Below, in pieces: positions 15,830-26,741 of a DNA stretch of 64,000 bases. The position numbers and the translations under genes were made by a program. The stretch comes from Tenggerimyces flavus. Its GTDB lineage: Bacteria > Actinomycetota > Actinomycetes > Propionibacteriales > Actinopolymorphaceae. Within the stretch, counting starts at the first letter, position 1; the number at the start of each line of letters is the position of its first letter. The notes under the pieces were generated by a model, which was not told where the DNA came from, searched no databases, and saw nothing but the letters and a program-made list of their open reading frames with translations. The stretch lies in the NCBI RefSeq assembly GCF_016907715.1, contig NZ_JAFBCM010000001.1, positions 7,479,420 through 7,543,419 of the forward strand. Reading direction: 5' to 3'.

Positions 15830-18288
15830 ACGGGGACGGTGAGCTCGGCCGAGTCGCCGGCTGTCAAGGTGCGGTTGACGGCAGCCTCGCCCTTGCCGGT
15901 GAGCGTCAGCGTGTCGACTCGTACCTCGCCGCCGAGCACGTCGAGCTTCACGTTCCCGCCCTCCTGACGGACCGTGCCGAAGGCGTGTCCGTTCGACCAG
16001 AACCAGCTCACAGGCTGCGCCGACGAGGCGAACGTCAAAGCCCCCGTCGTCCCGTCGTACGCGAACCCGGTCAACGCCGGCACCGCGCCCCACGCGGCCA
16101 TCGCGCGGACGTAGTGGTGCCCGCACTCCGCCTCGTCGAACGGGTTCCGCCGCTGCCCGTCGTACCGGCCGCGCACGGTCTCGATCACCGCGACGCCCTC
16201 GTCGACCAGGCCCTCGTAGATCATGCCGATCGCCGCCGTGTACTCCAGACCGGTCCACACCTCCGCGTAGTACGGGAACGGCCGCTCGGGCTGGTTGCCG
16301 TTCGGGTAGGACGCGACCAGCAGCCCGGTCTCGTCGCCGAGGGTGTAGCTCCGCACCGGGTTGAAGTGCTCCCAGACGCCCTCTCGCCTGTTCTCGCGCA
16401 GGATCGTCTGCAGCGTCGTCTTGATGTTCTCCACGTTCAGCAGGTGGCCGAGCCCGACGATGTGCGCGAGGTACTGGCCCACCAGCTGGTCGGCGAGGCA
16501 GCCGTCGCCGATCTGGAATTCCGGCAGCAGCAGGTTGCGGGCGCCGATCCCCGGCAGCCGCAGGCCAGGAGCGATCGCGTCCTCGCTGCCGACCGGCCGG
16601 ATCTCGTGCACGTAGTACGCGCCGTTGAACAGATGCTCGTCGAGCCAGGCCGAGCCGCGGGCGAACAGGTCCGCGCAGCGGGCCGCGAACTCGTCGTCTC
16701 CCACGTGCCTTGCGATCTCCTCGCCGGCACGCAGGGCGGCGAGGTACCAGGAGCCGACCTCGGGGTTCGGGCCGAAGTACTCGACATCCATCGTGTTGTG
16801 CTGCGAACCTTCCATGACGCCGTCCTGGTCGGCGTCCCACCCGCCCGGGATCCAGGCGAACTCCAGCGCCTTGCGCGCCTTGGGCCACAACGTACGCAGC
16901 AAGTCCTCGTCGCCGGACAGCTTCCACTCCCGGTAGAGCTTGACGAGGCAGCCCATCTGGCCGTCCGCCGCCGCCACTCCGTCGCCCTTCTTCTCGCCGA
17001 GCGGAAGCGGGATGCGGAAGTTCATGTGGCCGTCCGCGCCCGTGCCGTAGACGAACTCGGTCTCCCGCATCGACTTCGCCAACGCGCCGAACAGGAACGG
17101 CGTGGTCTGCTCGTAGTTCCAGACGTGCGTGCAGTTGCCATAGCAGCAGCCGCCGCCGTCGGAGCAGCCCTCCCAGCCGAAGAACCGGCCGTCCGGCGTA
17201 CGGAAGCAGGTCTCGGTCCGCAGCGTGCTGACGTTCGACAGCGCCGCGTCCTTGACGGCGACCGGCAGGTCGCTGTCGACGAACGCGCGGACGAAGTCCA
17301 CCGTCCGCCGCTCCAGCTCGGCGAGCTGGGGCGCGGTGTCGGCCACGACGGCCCACGCATCGGCGTACTTGGTCGTGTAGTAGTTGCCGACCGTGGTGTC
17401 CTCGTCCTCCCAGGCCTTGCGGTTCGGGAAGTGCCAGGCGAGGACGAACGTCAACGCGCGTGTCTCCCCGGCACCGACCGAGGTGCCAGCGGCGACCGAG
17501 GCGACGGGGCGCTTGGCCTCGGTCTCACGCTCGTCGAGGCGGCCGTCGGCGGTGAAGTCGGACCAGAAGTCGAGCAGCTCACCGCTCCAGCCGAGCCCGT
17601 CCGCCCACGAGGTGCGGGTGGTGACGTCGTTCTCGTCCTCGCCCACCACGGCGAGGGCGAACGAGCCCCACTCCCGGTCGCCCGTCTCTCGGCCCGTCGT
17701 GGTGGCCAGGACGCCGCGCGCTCCGGACGCCTCGCGGTTGGCGTTCGCGTTGCGCTCCTCGGCGAGGAAGTTCTGCACGCTGCCGGCGATCGCGATGTCC
17801 AGGGCGCGGTCGGTCTTGTTCGTGACCACGTACCGCAGTACCGCGACCGGGATGCCGCTCGCGTCGGCGTCGGTCGGGACCAGTGGGTTGAACGCCTGCA
17901 GCCGCACGCTCACCAGCGAGTCGGGGTCGTCGAGGAGGAGCTGGCCAAGCGGGTACGCGGCGTGGAACTCGGACTCGCGGAACCTCGGGAGTCCGTGGTT
18001 CTTCACCTGCGAGCCGTGGCCACCCTCGTACTGGGTGGGGTCGATCGGGCCCTCGAGGAGCCTGGTCTGGCTCGTACCGTCGGGCTCGGCGACGCGGAGG
18101 AGGAACATCGCCGTATCGGGGGCGAACCCCTTGGCGGGGCGGTTGCGCAGCTCCCAGTCGCGCAGGTCGCCTCGACCGCCGAGCGTGATGGTGCCCGTGC
18201 CTATCCCGCCGAGGGGAAGGGCGACCCGGATCGAGTGCGCTGCGTCGTACGTGCGGAGGACCGGCCAGATCGGGACTTCCTGCTGCAT
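15823..18288 (-). CDS. GH116 glycoside hydrolase (GBA2-like)
   Basis: 821 residues. GH116 contains beta-glucosidases, beta-xylosidases and the GBA2 glucosylceramidases. An N-terminal beta-domain (LPLGGIGTGTITLGGRGDL near residue 25, a family hallmark) is followed by an (alpha/alpha)6 barrel. Candidate catalytic residues are nucleophile Glu359 (RTETCFRTPDG) and acid/base Asp501 (EGSQHNTMDVEYFG), spaced as in characterised members. The ATG at 18288 follows GGAG. No signal peptide is seen, so it acts in the cytoplasm on an imported glycoside. It is divergent from the RbsD/FucU mutarotase and convergent with glgX. The precise glycoside cannot be read from sequence. Confidence 0.92.
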   Translation of the reverse strand: MQQEVPIWPVLRTYDAAHSIRVALPLGGIGTGTITLGGRGDLRDWELRNRPAKGFAPDTAMFLLRVAEPDGTSQTRLLEGPIDPTQYEGGHGSQVKNHGLPRFRESEFHAAYPLGQLLLDDPDSLVSVRLQAFNPLVPTDADASGIPVAVLRYVVTNKTDRALDIAIAGSVQNFLAEERNANANREASGARGVLATTTGRETGDREWGSFALAVVGEDENDVTTRTSWADGLGWSGELLDFWSDFTADGRLDERETEAKRPVASVAAGTSVGAGETRALTFVLAWHFPNRKAWEDEDTTVGNYYTTKYADAWAVVADTAPQLAELERRTVDFVRAFVDSDLPVAVKDAALSNVSTLRTETCFRTPDGRFFGWEGCSDGGGCCYGNCTHVWNYEQTTPFLFGALAKSMRETEFVYGTGADGHMNFRIPLPLGEKKGDGVAAADGQMGCLVKLYREWKLSGDEDLLRTLWPKARKALEFAWIPGGWDADQDGVMEGSQHNTMDVEYFGPNPEVGSWYLAALRAGEEIARHVGDDEFAARCADLFARGSAWLDEHLFNGAYYVHEIRPVGSEDAIAPGLRLPGIGARNLLLPEFQIGDGCLADQLVGQYLAHIVGLGHLLNVENIKTTLQTILRENRREGVWEHFNPVRSYTLGDETGLLVASYPNGNQPERPFPYYAEVWTGLEYTAAIGMIYEGLVDEGVAVIETVRGRYDGQRRNPFDEAECGHHYVRAMAAWGAVPALTGFAYDGTTGALTFASSAQPVSWFWSNGHAFGTVRQEGGNVKLDVLGGEVRVDTLTLTGKGEAAVNRTLTAGDSAELTVPVP

Positions 18289-18383
18289 GAGGGCTCCAGG
18301 TAGCGGATGGTAGGACCTCGATGGCAATCGATTTCCGACAGATATAGTGCCGCACGAAAGTCATGATCGAGAGGGAGCATCCC

Positions 18384-18809
18384 ATGCTTCGGTACCGGCT
18401 CACCCACCCGGAGATCCTCGCGGCGCTCGCGTCTGCGGGGCATGGGTCCCGCGTGCTCATCGCCGATGGGCACTATCCGTTCGTGACCGCTTCTGGCCCG
18501 AACTGCACGCACGTGTTTCTCAACCTGACCCCCGGACTCGTCTCGGTGCCCCAGGTGCTGGAGCTGCTCGTCGACGCGGTCCCCATCGAGTCCGCGGCCG
18601 TGATGCACCCGCCGAAGGACCAGGAGGCGCCGGAGATCTTCACCGAGTTCAGCCGGCTGTTGGGCGACTCGGTACCGGTGGACGAGCTGGACCGGTACAA
18701 GTTCTACGACGCGGCCCGGTCCGAGGACGTGGCGCTGGTGATCGCGACTGGGGAGCAACGGACGTACGCCAACATCCTGCTCACCCTGGGCGTCGCCTCG
18801 GGCGCCTAG
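18384..18809 (+). CDS. RbsD/FucU-family sugar mutarotase
   Basis: 141 residues, the normal family size. RbsD (ribose pyranase) and FucU (fucose mutarotase) interconvert sugar anomers. The catalytic His20 (AGHGSRVLIADGHYP region) and the C-terminal ERTYAN-like segment (GEQRTYANILL) are present. The ATG at 18384 follows GAGGGA; an earlier ATG at 18363 is less well placed. No ribose or fucose transporter or kinase is adjacent. Instead the gene is divergent from a GH116 glycosidase, so it may process the monosaccharide that enzyme releases (inference). It converges with, and overlaps by 4 bp, the next gene. Confidence 0.9.
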   Translation: MLRYRLTHPEILAALASAGHGSRVLIADGHYPFVTASGPNCTHVFLNLTPGLVSVPQVLELLVDAVPIESAAVMHPPKDQEAPEIFTEFSRLLGDSVPVDELDRYKFYDAARSEDVALVIATGEQRTYANILLTLGVASGA

Positions 18810-19273
18810 TCGAACGTGAACCGGGTGGCGTCCTTGGGGAACGTGTCCCACGCGATCGCCCGCTTCGGATGCAGGCCGAGCGCGTTCTCGTAGTCGCTGG
18901 CGGGGCTGCCGTAGCCGTACTTCGCGTTCGAGAGCTCGGCGAGCCTCGCCGCCTCCTCCGGAGGCCGCGGCGTGCGCCGCACCTCACCGTCGACGACCAC
19001 CACGCGCCCCGCGTCGGGCAGGTGGATCGAGGCGAACGGGCTCGCCTCGATGTTGCGCCGGTGGACGGTCTCGGGCGCGCCGCCGTAGTACCAGATGCCG
19101 TCGTCCCAGATGCCGTCCAGCGGCACCACGTGGGGCCGCCCGTCGGGGCGCACGCTGGCGAACCAGTAGACCCTCGCCTCGACGAGCTGCGCCTGGACCG
19201 CGGCCCAGCGCAGCGTCCTCGTGGCGCGGCCGTACCCCTGCGGGAACCTCAGCTTCGCGGCGGTCGGTGCCAT
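18806..19273 (-). CDS. Pyridoxamine 5'-phosphate oxidase-family protein
   Basis: 155 residues with the split-barrel flavin/F420-binding fold: VYWFASVRPDGRPHVVPLDG near residue 35, then IWYYGG and VVVVDGEVRR. Actinobacterial relatives bind FMN, F420 or haem and include F420-dependent reductases; cofactor and substrate cannot be assigned here. The ATG at 19273 is preferred over a GTG 24 bp upstream. It overlaps the 3' end of the mutarotase gene by 4 bp on the opposite strand and has no obvious operon partner. Confidence 0.88.
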   Translation of the reverse strand: MAPTAAKLRFPQGYGRATRTLRWAAVQAQLVEARVYWFASVRPDGRPHVVPLDGIWDDGIWYYGGAPETVHRRNIEASPFASIHLPDAGRVVVVDGEVRRTPRPPEEAARLAELSNAKYGYGSPASDYENALGLHPKRAIAWDTFPKDATRFTFD

Positions 19274-19310
19274 GACCCGAAGCCTGGCACCGACCACCGA
19301 CAGAAGGGGT

Positions 19311-21902
19311 CTACCTCAGATCGCCGTTGGTGATGCCCGGCGTCTCCGCCGGCCAGGAGACCAGGCCGAGCTCAGCGGACGAGGCCAGCTGGGCGTTCTT
19401 CGGCAGGATGCGGATCGTGTAGCCGAACGGACCCGTACGGTCCAGCTTCACGTCGCCCTCGAAGCGGCAACGCCCCGCCTCGTACGTCTCCGCCGGCTCC
19501 AACGAGACCACCGCCGGGTCGCGCAGGGTGTCCGCCTCGTCCACGCGGCCGTGCAGCACCTGCACGTCCACGTCGGCAGGTGTCAGAGCACCCAACGACA
19601 CAAACGCGCGGAACGACACCGTCATCCCCAGCTCGGCGTGGTCGTCCACCCCGGACGACTCCACGTGGTCGACGCGCACCGAAGGCCAGGCCTCCCGCAC
19701 CCGCGCCTTCCACCCGGCCAGCGCCCGAGCCCCGTCGTACGAGTCGTTCAACGCACGCGACGCCAGGGCCGACGGCGCGTAGAGCTTCCGCACGTAGTCG
19801 TGCAGCATCCGCGAGGCCAGCACCTTCGGCCCGAGCGAGCCGAGCGTGTGCCGCATCATCTCGACCCAGCGCCGCGGCAGCCCGTCGGCGTCGCGGTCGT
19901 AGAACCGCGGCACGACCTGACCCTCGATCAGGTCGTACAGCGCGTTCGCCTCGAGCACGTCCCGGCGGTCGGCGTCCTGGACCCCGTCCGCGGACGGGAT
20001 CGCCCAGCCGTTCTCGCCGTCGAACCACTCGTCCCACCAGCCGTCGCGGATCGACAGGTTCAGGCCGCCGTTCAGCGCGGCCTTCATGCCCGACGTTCCG
20101 CAGGCCTCGTACGGGCGCAGCGGGTTGTTCAGCCACACGTCGCAGCCCGCGACCAGCGGGTGCGCGAGGCCCATGTCGTAGTCCGGCAGGAACACGATCC
20201 GGTGCCGCACCTCGGGGTCGTCGCAGAACCGGACGATCTCCTGGATCAGCTTCTTGCCGCCGTCGTCGGCCGGGTGCGACTTCCCCGCGATCAGGATCTG
20301 GATCGGCCGCTCGGACGACAGCAGCAGCGCCTTCAGCCGCGGGATGTCGCCGAGCATCAGCGTGAGCCGCTTGTACGACGGAACGCGCCGCGCGAAGCCG
20401 ATCGTGAGCACGTTCGGGTCCAGCGCGGAGTCGATCCAGCCGAGCTCCGCCTCGGACGCGCCGCGGGCGAGCCACGACTCCCGCAGCCGCCGGCGCGCGA
20501 CCGCGACGAGCTGGGCGCGCAGCAGGCCCTTGATGTGCCACAGCTCGTTCTCCGGGAGCTGGTCGGCCACGTCCCAGTCGCCGGAGACGTCGTTGCCGTT
20601 CGTCCGTGCCTCCAGCTCGCCCATCTCGCGGGCGACCCAGGTGGGCGCGTGCACGCCGTTCGTGACCGACGCGATCGGCACTTCGGTGACGTCGAAGCCT
20701 GGCCAGAGGCCGGAGAACATGCCGCGGCTGACCTCGCCGTGCAGCTTGCTCACGCCGTTGGCACGCTGGGCGAGACGCAGCCCCATCACGGCCATGTTGA
20801 AGACGCCGGGGTCGCCGCCCTCGTAGTCCTCCGCGCCGAGCGCAAGGACGCGGTCGATCGGTACGCCCTCCGCGGCGTTGTCGCCGCCGAGGTGCTGCTC
20901 GATCAGGTCGCGGCCGAACCGGTCGATGCCGGCCGGAACGGGCGTGTGGGTGGTGAAGACCGTGCCGGCGCGGGTGATCTCGAGCGCGGAGGAGAAGTCG
21001 AGGCCGCGGTCCTCGACGTACTCGCGGATCCGCTCCAGGCCGAGGAAGCCGGCGTGGCCCTCGTTCGTGTGGAACACCTCGGGCGCGGGCGTGCCTTGGA
21101 TGCGGGCGTAGACGCGCAGGGCGCGGACGCCGCCGATGCCGAGCAGCATCTCCTGCAGCAGCCGGTGCTCGGTGCCGCCGCCGTACAGCCGGTCGGTGAC
21201 GTCGCGCTCGAGCGGCGCGTTCTCCTCGACGCCGGAGTCGAGCAGCAGCAACGGGATGCGGCCGACCTGGGCGACCCAGATCTGGGCGTTCAGCGTACGA
21301 CCGTCCGGCAGCCCCACGGTGACGCGCGCGGCCTTGCCGGAGGACTCGCGGAGCAGCTGCAGCGGCAGGCCGTCGGGATCGACGAGCGGGTAGCGCTCCT
21401 GCTGCCAACCCTCGGCGGACAGGCTCTGCACGAAGTAGCCGTGCCGGTACATCAGGCCGACGCCGACCAGCGGGACGCCGAGGTCGCTCGCCGCCTTGAG
21501 GTGGTCGCCGGCGAGGATGCCGAGGCCGCCGGAGTACTGCGGGAGTACGGCGGAGATGCCGAACTCCGGCGAGAAGTAGGCGATCTGCTTCGGGACGTCG
21601 GCGCCGAGACCCTGGTACCAGCGGTCGCCGGTGAGGTACTGGCCGAGGTCGTCAGCGGCTTCGCGCAGGCGGTCGCCGAAGGCTGGGTCGCTGGTCAGCG
21701 CGGCGAGCCGTTCGGACGGCACCTCGCCAAGCAGCCGGACCGGGTCGTGGCCGACACGTTCCCAGGTCTCGGGATCGACGGCCTCGAACAGGTCCTGGGT
21801 CGCGGGGTCCCACGACCAGCGCAGGTTCATGACCAGGTCGCCGAGGGGCGACAGCGGCTCGGGAAGGACCGGCCGCACGGTGAAGCGACGGATGGCACGC
21901 AC
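19311..21902 (-). CDS. glgP: Alpha-glucan phosphorylase GlgP (GT35)
   Basis: 863 residues. It releases glucose-1-phosphate from alpha-1,4-glucan using pyridoxal phosphate. Seen: the actinobacterial N-terminal domain (SPLGDLVMNLRWSWDP near residue 18), then the GT-B fold with EYGISAVL-like EFGISAVLPQYSGGLG, and the PLP lysine region GTSGMKAALNG (Lys607). The start is the GTG at 21902; its binding site is weak. The gene is divergent from the glgE operon, with a toxin-antitoxin pair in between. It works with GlgX to degrade the glucan made by GlgE and GlgB. In this shorter phosphorylase type, regulation by AMP or phosphorylation is not expected. Confidence 0.95.
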   Translation of the reverse strand: MRAIRRFTVRPVLPEPLSPLGDLVMNLRWSWDPATQDLFEAVDPETWERVGHDPVRLLGEVPSERLAALTSDPAFGDRLREAADDLGQYLTGDRWYQGLGADVPKQIAYFSPEFGISAVLPQYSGGLGILAGDHLKAASDLGVPLVGVGLMYRHGYFVQSLSAEGWQQERYPLVDPDGLPLQLLRESSGKAARVTVGLPDGRTLNAQIWVAQVGRIPLLLLDSGVEENAPLERDVTDRLYGGGTEHRLLQEMLLGIGGVRALRVYARIQGTPAPEVFHTNEGHAGFLGLERIREYVEDRGLDFSSALEITRAGTVFTTHTPVPAGIDRFGRDLIEQHLGGDNAAEGVPIDRVLALGAEDYEGGDPGVFNMAVMGLRLAQRANGVSKLHGEVSRGMFSGLWPGFDVTEVPIASVTNGVHAPTWVAREMGELEARTNGNDVSGDWDVADQLPENELWHIKGLLRAQLVAVARRRLRESWLARGASEAELGWIDSALDPNVLTIGFARRVPSYKRLTLMLGDIPRLKALLLSSERPIQILIAGKSHPADDGGKKLIQEIVRFCDDPEVRHRIVFLPDYDMGLAHPLVAGCDVWLNNPLRPYEACGTSGMKAALNGGLNLSIRDGWWDEWFDGENGWAIPSADGVQDADRRDVLEANALYDLIEGQVVPRFYDRDADGLPRRWVEMMRHTLGSLGPKVLASRMLHDYVRKLYAPSALASRALNDSYDGARALAGWKARVREAWPSVRVDHVESSGVDDHAELGMTVSFRAFVSLGALTPADVDVQVLHGRVDEADTLRDPAVVSLEPAETYEAGRCRFEGDVKLDRTGPFGYTIRILPKNAQLASSAELGLVSWPAETPGITNGDLR

Positions 21903-22080
21903 GAGGGTCCACGCTACCGATCACAGATGACAGCCAGATGGCGCCCCTGCCCTCGTCTTGCAGAGCGAGCAAAGTCTTTCAATCGAACGCCAACGCGAGC
22001 GCTCCTGCGCAGTCCGCCGGTCATCCACAGGCTGAGGGCAGCGCAATCGCCGACTCCGCCGATTCGTCTACGATGATCTC

Positions 22081-22317
22081 ATGGCCCTGGCCGTTAGAAT
22101 CGACAGCGTGGCTGGCGAGAGAGACGAGCTGAGACGCCTGGTCGAGGAGTTGACCGACGACCAGGTGTCGATGACGCTTGCCGAGGTCCGCGAGCAGCTG
22201 CGCTCGGTCGAACGTCCCTGGCCACCCGCCTGGTTCGGTGCGGCGAAGGCGACCAGGACCGACGTGGCCGGTCGGTCGAAGGACCTGCTCGCCGATGGGT
22301 TCGGCCGAGCTGAGTGA
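22081..22317 (+). CDS. VapB-like antitoxin
   Basis: 78 residues, charged and largely helical (AGERDELRRLVEELTDDQVS, then LAEVREQL), the usual composition of a small antitoxin. It overlaps the PIN-domain toxin start by 4 bp (GTGA). TACGAT at 22069-22074 lies 6 nt before the ATG, suggesting a leaderless transcript starting at 22081; an internal GTG at 22108 is the alternative. The N-terminal DNA-binding type (ribbon-helix-helix, AbrB or other) is not clear. The family call comes mainly from gene arrangement. Confidence 0.75.
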   Translation: MALAVRIDSVAGERDELRRLVEELTDDQVSMTLAEVREQLRSVERPWPPAWFGAAKATRTDVAGRSKDLLADGFGRAE

Positions 22318-22718
22318 TCGTTTGCGACACCGGCCAGCTTGTCGCGGCGGCGCTCTCCAATGACGACCACCATCGAGCATGCGTCGATCTCTTCACCGGA
22401 GCGCACCTCGCTGGACACGACCTCGTGGTGCCAGCGACAGTCGTGGCAGAGGTCGGCTATCTCCTCTGCCGGGAAGCAGGTCCCCGCGTCGAGGCGATGT
22501 TCCTCACCTCGATGGCCGAGGGTGACTTCGCACCCATCGCGCTGACATCCGTCGACTACGCCCGGATGGCCGAACTCGTCGTGACCTATGCCGACCTTCC
22601 GCTCGGCACGACCGACGCGTCGGTCGTCGCCCTGGCCGAGCGCCTCGGCACCACGGAGATCGCGACGCTGGATCGGCGACATTCCGCGTGGTTCGTCCCG
22701 CTCACGCCACCGCGCTGA
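22314..22718 (+). CDS. VapC-like PIN-domain toxin
   Basis: 134 residues, starting with the GTG at 22314 that overlaps the antitoxin stop. PIN-domain acidic residues are present in order: Asp5 (IVCDTGQLV), Glu46 (VVAEVGYL), Asp101 (TTDASVVAL) and Asp120 (ATLDRRH). VapC toxins are Mg2+-dependent ribonucleases that cut tRNA or rRNA and are neutralised by VapB. The pair sits between divergent glgP and the glgE operon, unrelated to glucan metabolism, suggesting later insertion. Confidence 0.9.
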   Translation: MIVCDTGQLVAAALSNDDHHRACVDLFTGAHLAGHDLVVPATVVAEVGYLLCREAGPRVEAMFLTSMAEGDFAPIALTSVDYARMAELVVTYADLPLGTTDASVVALAERLGTTEIATLDRRHSAWFVPLTPPR

Positions 22719-22888
22719 CGCTGCTTCCGTAGCTATATCGCATCACTGGCTGTTCCGAACTTGGCCCACGATGAGTACTCAGCGACCAGACTGGATAAGT
22801 TCACGCTGTACGCGCTGAGCCGAGTTCGTCAACGCACGGCAACGCTTGCTTCACCACGACCGTCAACCCACGACGTCCAGGGCCGCAC

Positions 22889-24969
22889 ATGACGAAGCCG
22901 ACCGCGAAGAACGCCGCCGCCCGCCCGGTTCCGCTCGCGCGACCGGCCAATCTGGCGCCTGCCCAAGGGGGCATCGGGCGCATCCCGATCGTCGACATCC
23001 AGCCTGTCGTCAACTGTGGGCAGTATCCCGCCAAGGCCGTCGTCGGCGAGTCGTTCACCGTCACAGCGACGGTCTTCCGCGAGGGCCACGACGCCCTCGG
23101 TGCGAACGTCGTCGCAAGAGGCCCCGGCAGGCAGACGCTCGGCTGGATCCCGATGACCCTGCAGGAGCCCGGGCTCGGCATCTGGACCGCCGAGATCAGA
23201 CCGAACGCCGAAGGCGCATGGACGTTCCAGGTCGAGGCCTGGTCCGACCCCGTCGCCACCTGGCGGCATGCCGCCGAGCTGAAGATCCCGGCCGGCGTCG
23301 ACGTCGACCTCATGCTGGTCGAGGGAACGTACGTCCTCGAGGCCGCCGCCAGGAATCTCCCGCGCGGCAAGGCCGAAGAGCGCCAGGTGATCCGGGACGC
23401 GATCAAGGCACTCAAAGACAAGTCACGACCGGCGGAGGTACGTCTCGCCGCGGCGACCACCCCCGAGATCCACCACGTGCTCGACCAGTTCCCGCTCCGC
23501 GAGCTGGTCACCGGCAGCGAGCAGTACTCCCTCTGGGTCGACCGCGATCGCGCCCTCTATGGCAGCTGGTACGAGTTCTTCCCCCGTTCCGAGGGCGCCT
23601 ACTACGACGAGGACCAGGGCCGCTGGGTCTCCGGCACGTTCAAGGACGCCGCCGAACGCCTCCCCGCCATCGCGAACATGGGCTTCGACGTCGTCTACAT
23701 CCCGCCCGTCCACCCGATCGGCACGACCAACCGCAAGGGGCGCAACAACAGCACCGAGGCCGGCCACGACGACCCCGGAACGCCCTGGGGCATCGGCTCG
23801 GAGGACGGCGGCCACGACGCCGTCCACCCCGACCTCGGCACGATCGCGGACTTCGACGCGTTCGTGACGAGGGCGAACGAGCTCGGAATGGAGATCGCCC
23901 TCGACATCGCGCTGCAGGCGAGCCCCGACCACCCCTGGGCGAAGGCGCACCCCGAGTGGTTCACGACCAGGGCAGACGGCACGATCGCGTACGCGGAGAA
24001 CCCGCCGAAGAAGTACCAGGACATCTACCCGCTGAACTTCGACAACGATCCCGCCGGCATCTACTCCGAGATCCTGCGCGTCATCTACCACTGGATCGAG
24101 CACGGCGTCCGCATCTTCCGCGTCGACAACCCGCACACGAAGCCGGTCGAGTTCTGGGAGTGGCTGCTCGCCAAGGTGCGCCGCACCGACCCCGACGTTC
24201 TCTTCCTGAGCGAGGCGTTCACCAAGCCTCCGATGATGCACACGCTCGCGAAGGTCGGCTTCCACCAGTCGTACACGTACTTCACCTGGCGCAACACCAA
24301 GCCGGAGATCGAGGAGTACCTCACCGAACTCGTCAACGACACGAGCCACTTCCTCCGGCCCAACTTCTTCACCAACACCCAGGACATCCTCACCGCGTAC
24401 CTGCAGTACGGCGGCCCGGCCGCGTTCAAGATCCGCGCCGCGCTCGCCGCGACCACCTCCCCCACGTACGGCGTCTACTCCGGCTTCGAGCTGTACGAGC
24501 ACGTCGCCGTGCGACCGGGCAGCGAGGAGTACCTCGACTCCGAGAAGTACCAGTACCGCCCACGCGACTGGGCGGCGTACGAGCCGGGCGGCGCCAAGGA
24601 GGGCCAGTCGCTCGCGCCGTACCTCACCAAGCTGAACGAGATCCGCCGACGACACCCGGCGCTGCAACGCCTCAGAAACCTCCGATTCCACTACATTCCG
24701 GACGACAGCATGCTCGTCTTCTCCAAACGCGAGCAGCTGCCCGACGGACGGGACGACACCGTGCTCGTCGTGCTCAACCTCGACCCCCACGGGACCCGTG
24801 AGTCGACTGTGTCGTTGAACATGCCGGACCTCGGCATGGACTGGCACGACCAGTTCGTCGTTGTCGACGAGCTGACCGGAGACACCTGGCGCTGGGGCCA
24901 GCACAACTACGTTCGGCTCGACCCTGGGTACGAGCCGGCCCACATCCTCACAGTTCGGCGGGGTAGCGC

Positions 24970-24973
<4 letters not shown>
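22889..24973 (+). CDS. glgE: Maltosyltransferase GlgE
   Basis: 694 residues, GH13_3. It transfers maltosyl units from alpha-maltose-1-phosphate onto alpha-1,4-glucan chains. Seen: an N-terminal beta-sandwich ([18 protein letters not shown] near 30), the catalytic barrel with GlgE-specific YVEFFPR-like [11 protein letters not shown] and FKDAAERLP, nucleophile Asp413 (RVDNPHTKP) and acid/base Glu442 (LSEAFTKP), the 29-residue spacing matching characterised GlgE. First gene of the operon; its stop overlaps treS by 4 bp (ATGA). The 170-bp upstream region is non-coding and contains TGGATAA as a possible -10 element. Confidence 0.96.
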
Positions 24974-26682
<1,709 letters not shown>

Positions 26683-26741
26683 GGCGTAGGGCGCGGGCGA
26701 GGGGTCTGAACGATGCAGGGACGTTCGAGGGAAGGACTTAC

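Noticed and set aside
19221-22076. A 951-codon open frame on the plus strand
   Set aside because: It mirrors glgP (catalytic lysine, family signatures and start are on the minus strand); composition is that of a high-GC shadow frame.
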